From: JBNAGF01 sp049801055
Lineage (GTDB): Bacteria; Pseudomonadota; Alphaproteobacteria; Rhodobacterales; Rhodobacteraceae
NCBI RefSeq assembly: GCF_049801055.1
Contig: NZ_JBNAGF010000001.1
Coordinates: 124,001-188,000, forward strand
Reading direction: 5' to 3'
DNA: 64,000 nucleotides
The notes below the pieces were generated by a model, which was not told the origin of the DNA, searched no databases, and saw nothing but the letters and a program-made list of their open reading frames with translations. This document shows, piece by piece, positions 58,761 through 64,000 of the stretch (positions are counted from its first letter, which is position 1; the number at the start of each line of letters is the position of its first letter). A program made the translations under genes and the position numbers.

Positions 58761-59488
58761 TGCGGGACCTGATACAATTACTGCGTTCTGTCCTGTTTAT
58801 TGGCCAGATGTATTTGATGATGCCCTTGGTTGGGCTGGTCTTTGCGCCTTGGGCGCTGTTCAGCAAGCACGGCGCGCGCATGTGTTGCAAGACCTACTCG
58901 CGTTGGGTTTTCTGGACCGCAAAATGGATGGTGGGTATCCGTTGCGAAGTGCGAGGAACACCGCCTACGGGTGAAGCGCTCATTGCGGCCAAGCATCAGT
59001 CGTTTCTTGATATCATGATGATCTTCACGGCTCTGCCGACCGCCAAGTTCGTCATGAAGAAGGAAATTCTGCGAATGCCGGTTATCGGGCAGTACGCGAA
59101 GCTGCTGGATTGCGTGGCCGTTGACCGGGGCAAACGCGGCGCCGCCATCGAAAAGATGGTGCAGGAGGTGCACGAAGGCCGGCAGGAGGCTGGACAACTG
59201 ATCATCTATTCGCAGGGAACGCGTGTCGCTCCGGGCATCAAGGCGGAATACAAAGTAGGGACCGGGGTGCTCTACGAGCAATTGAGCCAGACATGCGTGC
59301 CAGTAGCGACCAATGTTGGTGTGCTTTGGCCCAGACGCGGGTTCATGCGCCGGCCCGGCACTGCCGTGGTTGAGTTTCTCGACCCGATCGAACCCGGGTT
59401 GTCCCGTTTGGAGTTCATGGAACAACTGGAAAAGGTTGTCGAAGAACGGTCCGACGCGTTGATGCGCGAAGCTGGATTTGACGCGTGA
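58760..59488 (+). CDS. plsC: 1-acyl-sn-glycerol-3-phosphate acyltransferase
   Basis: PlsC acylates lysophosphatidic acid to phosphatidic acid, the second acylation of phospholipid synthesis. The 242-residue protein has an N-terminal hydrophobic segment, the catalytic HX4D motif in AAKHQSFLDIMM near residue 77, the substrate motif YSQGTRVAPG near 152, and PVATNVGVLWPRRG near 180. It follows ftsX and shares a TGATG junction. With PlsY (6943-7548) the window encodes both acyltransferase steps. It could alternatively be a lysophospholipid or OlsA-type acyltransferase. Confidence 0.9.
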   Translation: MRDLIQLLRSVLFIGQMYLMMPLVGLVFAPWALFSKHGARMCCKTYSRWVFWTAKWMVGIRCEVRGTPPTGEALIAAKHQSFLDIMMIFTALPTAKFVMKKEILRMPVIGQYAKLLDCVAVDRGKRGAAIEKMVQEVHEGRQEAGQLIIYSQGTRVAPGIKAEYKVGTGVLYEQLSQTCVPVATNVGVLWPRRGFMRRPGTAVVEFLDPIEPGLSRLEFMEQLEKVVEERSDALMREAGFDA

Positions 59489-60090
59489 CATGGCTGGATA
59501 CAGTCGAAGAGCTTGAGGGGCTCTATGGTACGCCCGGCGCTCCGTCGCTGCGCAAGGTTGCCCGCAAAATGACACCTCTCTATCGCAAGTGGATCATGGC
59601 ATCGCGATTGGCCGTTCTTGGCACCGTGGGCCCCGAAGGAACCGATGTGAGTCCTCGCGGTGATGACGGGCCGGTTGTTCTGGAACTTGATCCCGGCAGA
59701 CTGGCGATGCCGGATTGGCGCGGAAACAACCGGTTGGATTCCTTGCGCAACATTGTCAGAGACCCACGCGTTTCGCTTATGTTTCTGGTTCCGGGCAGCA
59801 ATAACGTGGTGCGGCTCAACGGGACGGCCGGAGTGACGACCGACAAATCCCTTCGGGCGCGGTTCGAAAAGCGGGGAAAGGTGCCGGCGACGGTCATCGT
59901 CATCGAAATCACTGAAATCTACACACAATGCGCCCGGGCATTTATGAGGGCAAAGACCTGGTCGGGACAGGACGAAAGCGAGACCTTGCCCACTGTCGGT
60001 CAGATCCTTGCAGAAGCATCTGAGGGAGAAGAAGGCGGCGCGAACTATGATGCCGAATGGGCAGAGCGCGCCGCCCGCACCATGTGGTAG
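59485..60090 (+). CDS. PPOX-type (pyridoxamine phosphate oxidase-like) flavoprotein
   Basis: The 201-residue protein starts at GTG 59485, overlapping the plsC stop (GTGA). It has the split-barrel flavin-binding pattern: ASRLAVLGTVGPEGTDVSPRG near residue 38, LAMPDWRGNNRLDSLRNIV near 72, and RLNGTAGVTT near 108. It belongs with the FMN-dependent pyridoxamine phosphate oxidase-like group of unknown substrate. A C-terminal segment carries CARAFMRAKTW near 148. It ends the ftsE operon. Confidence 0.85.
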   Translation: MTWLDTVEELEGLYGTPGAPSLRKVARKMTPLYRKWIMASRLAVLGTVGPEGTDVSPRGDDGPVVLELDPGRLAMPDWRGNNRLDSLRNIVRDPRVSLMFLVPGSNNVVRLNGTAGVTTDKSLRARFEKRGKVPATVIVIEITEIYTQCARAFMRAKTWSGQDESETLPTVGQILAEASEGEEGGANYDAEWAERAARTMW

Positions 60091-60111
60091 GTGCGCTAGC
60101 GAACGGGACGT

Positions 60112-60705
60112 TCACACCGCTGCTGCTCCGATCCGTTCGACCGTTGCGAGCCAGCGATCCACATGACCGGGTTTCGGTTGGCTGGCGCCGGAGAAATAGG
60201 TGAAGCGTGTCGGCTTGAAACCGACAAAGCCAAGGATCTGATCGCGCAGTTGGCGGATCATCGCCTGCTTGTAAAACAGGCGCATGAACCATCCCGGCGT
60301 ATCCGAAGTCATAATGACCCGGGCGGTTCGGCCCGTCAGCAAAGGAGCCGGTAGGCCCAACTTTGTTGTCGTTCTAGTGTCAAAGGTCCGACCGGGCAGG
60401 AACGCCCTGTCGATCAGGCCCTTGAGTCTCGCTGGCAGGCCGCCCCACCACATCGGTGTGGTCAGAACGAGGTGATCGCTCCACTCGATATCCTGCAGCA
60501 CGTTTTCCAAGGCAGGCTCCAGAGGTTTGTAATCCGTGTAATTGCCCTGTCCAAAATCGTCGTCGAACTCCAGATCGCTCAGGTGCACGATACGAACGTC
60601 GTGACCATTCTTTCGGGCTGCGTCGCCATAGGTTTCCGCAAATGTGCGGGACAGGCTGTCATGGCCGGGATGACCATCAAGTATGAAGATCTTTCGGGGT
60701 CGCAT
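60112..60705 (-). CDS. Flavodoxin-fold NAD(P)H-dependent oxidoreductase
   Basis: The 197-residue protein has the flavodoxin-like quinone reductase layout: FILDGHPGHDSLSRTFAETY near residue 6 (FMN phosphate loop), TTPMWWGGLPARLKGLIDRAFLPG near 82 and TSDTPGWF near 132. It probably reduces quinones or other electrophiles with NAD(P)H. AGGAGA precedes the ATG. It faces a TetR regulator across three operators, so it is likely the regulated target, induced by an electrophile or quinone. Confidence 0.88.
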   Translation of the reverse strand: MRPRKIFILDGHPGHDSLSRTFAETYGDAARKNGHDVRIVHLSDLEFDDDFGQGNYTDYKPLEPALENVLQDIEWSDHLVLTTPMWWGGLPARLKGLIDRAFLPGRTFDTRTTTKLGLPAPLLTGRTARVIMTSDTPGWFMRLFYKQAMIRQLRDQILGFVGFKPTRFTYFSGASQPKPGHVDRWLATVERIGAAAV

Positions 60706-60720
60706 GAGAATCTCCTAATA

Positions 60721-60785
60721 TTGACCATGGTCAATTAAATGGCTCAAAAATTGACCGCGGTCAATAAAAATTTGACCATGGTCAG
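60721..60785. promoter_or_regulatory. Three palindromic operators for the TetR regulator
   Basis: Three near-identical 14-base palindromes TTGACC(AT/GC)GGTCAA lie at 60721-60734, 60751-60764 and 60772-60785, the last ending in G. Their centres are 30 and 21 bases apart, about three and two helical turns, so they face the same side of DNA. They fill the gap between the divergent oxidoreductase and TetR genes and would cover both promoters. Confidence 0.8.
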
Positions 60786-60805
60786 ATTTCGTGCAACATG
60801 AGCCT

Positions 60806-61384
60806 ATGCAAAAGACGATCCAGAAACGCACTCTGAAAACCCGTGCCCGCCTGCTGTCCGAGTCTCATATCCTTGTCCGGAAACACGGATACGAGGCGCT
60901 GAGGGTAGAGGAAGTTGTCAGGGCGGCTGGAGTGGCGAAGGGCACATTTTTTGCGCATTTCAAGGACAAAGACGCCCTGATGGAGATTCTGATCGGTGAG
61001 GAATTTGGCCGCAAATTCGACGAGGCCGCAGCTGCTCCGTCACCCGGTTCAGTTCCGGAACTGGTTGCCGCACTAGACGGCATACACAGCTTCATGACCT
61101 CGGAGCGGTATGTTTTTGACCTGATCCTGCGGTACTCTGGGGCAACTGCAATCGCGGAAATCGGACCGATTGCACATTGCTTCGTTCGCTATGTTGAGAT
61201 CGTTGCAGCCTGGCTTGAAACGGCGAACCTGCGCAGGGATGTGTCTGCCGAATTGCTGGCCGAAGGAGTTATGGCCTTTGCTATACAGGCCATGTCCTTG
61301 CAGTTTTGCGCATTGCACGGGGAAACAAATTTTGCCGAGCGGTTGGAAACCTATCTGACCGCATGGCTACGCCCGGCGGTATGA
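60806..61384 (+). CDS. TetR-family transcriptional regulator
   Basis: The 192-residue protein has the TetR DNA-binding domain at the N-terminus (RARLLSESHILVRKHGYEALRV, then VVRAAGVAKGTFFAHFKDKDAL, about residues 13-58) and an all-helical ligand-binding C-terminal domain. ATG 60806 is used; a GTG at 60791 would add five residues. It is divergent from a flavodoxin-fold reductase with three palindromes between, so autoregulation and repression of the reductase are expected. The ligand is unknown. Confidence 0.93.
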   Translation: MQKTIQKRTLKTRARLLSESHILVRKHGYEALRVEEVVRAAGVAKGTFFAHFKDKDALMEILIGEEFGRKFDEAAAAPSPGSVPELVAALDGIHSFMTSERYVFDLILRYSGATAIAEIGPIAHCFVRYVEIVAAWLETANLRRDVSAELLAEGVMAFAIQAMSLQFCALHGETNFAERLETYLTAWLRPAV

Positions 61385-61397
61385 AGGCCGCCGGGCG
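61370..61397. terminator. Strong GC hairpin between the TetR gene and lpdA
   Basis: CGCCCGGCGG (61370-61379) pairs with CCGCCGGGCG (61388-61397), a 10-base perfect stem with an 8-base loop that contains the TetR stop codon. It lies 13 bases after the lpdA stop on the opposite strand. It has no T run but could act for both convergent genes. Confidence 0.5.
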
Positions 61398-61409
61398 CAT
61401 CGGAAATCT

Positions 61410-62798
61410 TCAGGCGTGAATAGGCCCGTCGCCACATGCCAGCGCGGCCTCGCGCACGGCCTCGGAGTAGGTTGGGTGCGCGTGGCAGGTCAGCGCCAGG
61501 TCCTCAGCCGCAGCGCCAAACTCCATGGCAACGCAGATTTCGTGAATCAGTTCGCCGGCTGCCGGGCCGATGATATGCGCCCCGAGAATCCGATCAGTGT
61601 CCTTGTCGGCAAGGATCTTGACGAAACCTTCCCCCTGGAAATTGGCCTTGGCCCGGCCATTTCCCATGAATGAAAACTTGCCAACCTTGTAGGGCCGGCC
61701 GGCCTCTTTCAGGGTCTGCTCTGTTTCACCAACATTGGCCACTTCGGGTGTCGTATAGATCACACCGGGAATGACGCCGTAGTTGACGTGACCATGCTTG
61801 CCGGCAACCTGTTCGGCGGCGGCCATTCCTTCGTCTTCTGCTTTGTGAGCAAGCATCGGACCTTCGATAACGTCACCGATAGCATAGATGCCGGCAATGT
61901 TGGTCTGCCAGTCAGAACCCACCTTGATCTGACCGCGCTGCGTCATTTCGATGCCAAGTTTTTCGAGTCCCAGGCCGTCGACGAACGGGCGGCGGCCAGT
62001 GGCGACCAGAACGGTATCTGCCTCGATGACATGTTCGGTGTCATCCTTGCGTAGCTTGTAAGTCACCTTAGCCTTGGTCTTTGTGGCTTCGGTCTTCTGA
62101 ACGGCGGCTCCCATTACAAAGCTCATGCCCTGCTTCTTCAAAATGCGCTGGAAGGTCTTCTGCACTTCTGCATCCATTCCCGGAGTGATTGCGTCGAGAA
62201 ACTCGATCACCGTGACCTCAGCGCCCAGACGGGAGTAGACAGAGCCCAGTTCCAGCCCAATCACACCGGCCCCGATCACGACCATTTTTTTGGGGATCTT
62301 GCCCAGTTCCAGAGCGCCCGTTGACGTCACGACGACTTTTTCGTCCACGTCCACACCTGGCAACGAGGAAGGCTCGGAACCCGAGGCGATAATGATGTTC
62401 TTTGCCTCGTGGACTTCATCACCGACCTGCACCTTGCCCGCAGCCGGGATCGACCCCCAGCCTTTCAGCCAGTCGATCTTGTTCTTCTTGAACAGGAACT
62501 CTATGCCCTTGGTGTTCTGGCCGATCACGTCGTCCTTATAGGCCAGCATCTGCTTCCAGTCGACCGACGGAGACTTGCCCTTGAGACCCATCTTGGCGAA
62601 ATTGTGCTGCGCTTCGTGCAGGCTGTGCGACGCATGCAGCAGCGCCTTGGAGGGAATGCAGCCCACGTTCAGGCAGGTCCCGCCCAGAGTTTCACGGCCT
62701 TCGACCACGGCGGTTTTCAGACCCAGTTGGGCGCAGCGGATAGCGCAGACATAGCCGCCGGGCCCGGCGCCGATTACGATGACGTCATAATTTGCCAT
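61410..62798 (-). CDS. lpdA: Dihydrolipoamide dehydrogenase (E3)
   Basis: E3 reoxidises dihydrolipoamide of 2-oxoacid dehydrogenase complexes with NAD. The 462-residue flavoprotein has the FAD motif VIVIGAGPGGYVCAIR near residue 6, the redox-active disulfide GGTCLNVGCIPSKALLHASH near 39, an NAD motif KMVVIGAGVIGLELGSVYSRLG near 170, YAIGDVIEGPMLAHKAEDEG near 305 and the active-site HAHPTYSE near 440. It lies downstream of odhB with one small gene between, so this copy probably serves the 2-oxoglutarate dehydrogenase complex. Confidence 0.96.
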   Translation of the reverse strand: MANYDVIVIGAGPGGYVCAIRCAQLGLKTAVVEGRETLGGTCLNVGCIPSKALLHASHSLHEAQHNFAKMGLKGKSPSVDWKQMLAYKDDVIGQNTKGIEFLFKKNKIDWLKGWGSIPAAGKVQVGDEVHEAKNIIIASGSEPSSLPGVDVDEKVVVTSTGALELGKIPKKMVVIGAGVIGLELGSVYSRLGAEVTVIEFLDAITPGMDAEVQKTFQRILKKQGMSFVMGAAVQKTEATKTKAKVTYKLRKDDTEHVIEADTVLVATGRRPFVDGLGLEKLGIEMTQRGQIKVGSDWQTNIAGIYAIGDVIEGPMLAHKAEDEGMAAAEQVAGKHGHVNYGVIPGVIYTTPEVANVGETEQTLKEAGRPYKVGKFSFMGNGRAKANFQGEGFVKILADKDTDRILGAHIIGPAAGELIHEICVAMEFGAAAEDLALTCHAHPTYSEAVREAALACGDGPIHA

Positions 62799-62847
62799 TG
62801 TTTTCTCCTGTGGCGCACCGGATTACCCACGAGGGCAAGATGCGCTT

Positions 62848-62867
62848 GGTGGCCGAAGGTGGCCGAA
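62848..62867. repeat. Two-copy tandem repeat of GGTGGCCGAA
   Basis: Two exact 10-base copies lie head to tail in the 112-base gap between lpdA and the small gene. Two copies only; nothing else is evident in the gap. Confidence 0.5.
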
Positions 62868-62910
62868 AGAATGTGTCGCGGCCCCGCAGAAAGAGCCACG
62901 CGGACTAGGT

Positions 62911-63180
62911 TCAGGCCGGGGTCAGTAGTTTCACTGAAACGTTGATGACACCATCGCGTTCCATGTGAACTGCGAGTTCCTCGGATTCAAAAAAGGCGCG
63001 CGCCTTGTCCGGATCGAGGATCTCGAACAGGGCAACCGCGTGGTTGTCCTGATCGGGGTCCCGCCAGACATGCAAAGTGCGGATACCCACGGCTTTTCGA
63101 TTCAGTTTGTCCTGTTTGAAAACACCGAACCAAGCGTCGAAATCGGCCACATCGGCCTGCCAGATTGCATGAGTTGCCAT
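62911..63180 (-). CDS. Small ferredoxin-like-fold protein between odhB and lpdA
   Basis: The 89-residue protein (MATHAIWQADVADFDAWFGV..., then LFEILDPDKARAFFESEELA) has the alternating beta/alpha spacing of small dimeric alpha-beta barrel proteins such as antibiotic-biosynthesis-monooxygenase-like domains. No catalytic residue can be named. It starts 2 bases after the odhB stop, so it is co-transcribed. Its role in the complex, if any, is unknown. Confidence 0.7.
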   Translation of the reverse strand: MATHAIWQADVADFDAWFGVFKQDKLNRKAVGIRTLHVWRDPDQDNHAVALFEILDPDKARAFFESEELAVHMERDGVINVSVKLLTPA

Positions 63181-63182
63181 GA

Positions 63183-64000
63183 TTACAGATCCATCAACAG
63201 GCGGCGCGGATCTTCCAGCGCCTCTTTTACACGAACAAGGAAGGTCACAGCGCCTTTGCCGTCAACGATCCGGTGGTCATAGCTAAGCGCCAGATACATC
63301 ATCGGACGGATCTTGATCTCTCCGTTGATGACCATCGGGCGATCCTGAATCTTGTGCATGCCAAGAATACCGGACTGCGGGGGATTCAGGATCGGCGAGG
63401 ACATCAGCGAGCCGTAGACACCGCCATTCGAGATAGTGAAGGTCCCGCCCTGCATTTCAGCCATGCTCAGCTTGCCGTCGCGCGCGCGCTTGCCTTTCTC
63501 GGCAATGGCTTTCTCGATCGCGGCAAAGGACATGCTGTCGGCATCGCGGATGACCGGAACAACCAGACCCTGCGGCGTACCGGCGGCAACGCCCATATGC
63601 ACGAAGTTCTTATAGACGATGTCGTTGCCGTCGATTTCGGCATTGACCTCAGGAACTTCTTTCAGCGCGTGGCAGCAGGCTTTGGTGAAGAAGGACATGA
63701 AGCCGAGGCGCACGCCATGCTTTTTTTCGAACTGGTCCTTGTACTGATTTCGCAGCGCCATCACCTCGGTCATGTCCACCTCATTGAAGGTGGTCAGGAT
63801 CGCGGCGGTGTTCTGGGCATCCTTCAGGCGCTTGGCGATGGTTTGGCGCAGACGGGTCATTTTCACCCGCTCCTCGCGTGCGGCATCGTCAGCGGCCACC
63901 GGTGCCCGGGGGGCCGCAGGTGCAGAAGCTGCAGCCGGGGCGCTGGCAGCAGCGGCTACCGCTCGGGCGACATCCTCTTTCATGATGCGGCCGTCACGGC
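63183..64000 (-). CDS. odhB: Dihydrolipoyllysine succinyltransferase (E2), 3' part
   Basis: The window edge cuts the gene. About 272 residues are visible, beginning just before the peripheral-subunit-binding motif GRIMKEDVARA; the ATG at 63983 is internal. An Ala/Pro linker follows, then the catalytic acyltransferase core, with RLRQTIAKRLKDAQNTAAILTTFNEVDM near the start, VVPVIRDADSMSF midway and the active-site block SYDHRIVDGKGAVTFLVRVKE near the end. It is the E2 of 2-oxoglutarate dehydrogenase; the lipoyl domain lies outside the window. Core features (TTFNEVDM, GVRLGFMSFFTKA) favour OdhB over pyruvate dehydrogenase E2. Confidence 0.93.
   Translation of the reverse strand, partial: RDGRIMKEDVARAVAAAASAPAAASAPAAPRAPVAADDAAREERVKMTRLRQTIAKRLKDAQNTAAILTTFNEVDMTEVMALRNQYKDQFEKKHGVRLGFMSFFTKACCHALKEVPEVNAEIDGNDIVYKNFVHMGVAAGTPQGLVVPVIRDADSMSFAAIEKAIAEKGKRARDGKLSMAEMQGGTFTISNGGVYGSLMSSPILNPPQSGILGMHKIQDRPMVINGEIKIRPMMYLALSYDHRIVDGKGAVTFLVRVKEALEDPRRLLMDL

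Noticed and set aside
63183..63983. Reading odhB as starting at the ATG at 63983
   Set aside because: The upstream codons read R-D-G-R-I before this Met, which is the conserved E2 subunit-binding motif, so the gene continues beyond 64000.
1..64000. CRISPR arrays, insertion sequences, prophage, tRNA or rRNA genes
   Set aside because: No spaced direct repeats, transposase, integrase or structural-RNA signature seen; the only tandem repeats are 7- and 10-base units in two or three copies.

Overview
The window reads as ordinary chromosome of a Roseobacter-group alphaproteobacterium (Rhodobacteraceae, Ruegeria-like). The basis is high GC, dense operons with many ATGA/GTGA/TGATG stop-start overlaps, and lineage-typical genes: an orphan 44-aa aa3 oxidase subunit IV, a TIGR02302-type protein, ftsE-ftsX-plsC, a DmdC-like acyl-CoA dehydrogenase, a plant-type (GCS2) GshA and a MobB-MoeA fusion. 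The species cannot be named from sequence reading alone. I see no rRNA or tRNA gene, insertion sequence, prophage, CRISPR array or replication origin, and no gene-free stretch over 300 bases.

Layout. 1-3.1 kb: end of pgsA, moaD-moaE, then a membrane-anchored BON/OmpA-like protein with a small coiled-coil partner. 3.2-6.9 kb: ubiA facing rsmE, a membrane protein and gshA. 6.9-10.7 kb: a five-gene minus-strand operon pyrB - tail-anchored protein - PH-like membrane protein - catalytically degenerate pyrC - plsY, with a recognisable promoter. 10.7-14 kb: a 24-cysteine exported protein facing an operon of uracil-DNA glycosylase, phosphoesterase, LysE exporter and moaB. 14-19 kb: an RND efflux pump. 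19-21.8 kb: NUDIX, DsbD-N domain protein, YqgE, threonylcarbamoyl-AMP synthase. 22-25.2 kb: DmdC-like dehydrogenase, MBL hydrolase, DUF6173-like protein. 25.2-28.5 kb: membrane GDPD overlapping a secreted phospholipase A2-like protein, oxidase subunit IV, a lipoprotein. 28.5-33 kb: azlCD, then fdhD-mobA-mobB/moeA. 33-37.4 kb: a membrane protein, greA, a VOC protein facing soxR, ETF-ubiquinone oxidoreductase. 37.5-42.4 kb: TPR protein, ispE, polyprenyl diphosphate synthase, DUF2007, methyltransferase, DUF465. 42.4-46.7 kb: EamA exporter with its LysR regulator, a stand-alone 39-aa gene, phbB and phbA. 46.8-50.2 kb: EAL protein, sterol desaturase-like protein, two small unknowns, TlpA. 50.2-57 kb: argH, small lipoprotein, DUF2834, lysA, TIGR02302, zinc-ribbon protein. 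57.2-60.1 kb: ftsE-ftsX-plsC-PPOX. 60.1-61.4 kb: NAD(P)H oxidoreductase facing a TetR regulator across three operators. 61.4-64 kb: lpdA, a small ORF and the 3' part of odhB.

Themes. Molybdenum-cofactor genes lie at three loci (moaDE, moaB, fdhD-mobA-mobB/moeA). Envelope lipid genes recur (pgsA, plsY, GDPD, PLA2-like, plsC). Quinone supply and electron entry are covered by ubiA, polyprenyl diphosphate synthase, ETF-QO and oxidase subunit IV. The most notable signals are the SoxR-type promoter at 35135-35165, the triple TetR operator at 60721-60785, the pseudo-dihydroorotase, the cysteine-repeat exported protein, a uracil-DNA glycosylase missing its cluster cysteines, and the GDPD/PLA2 gene pair. 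I found no clearly new multi-gene system; these are the best leads.
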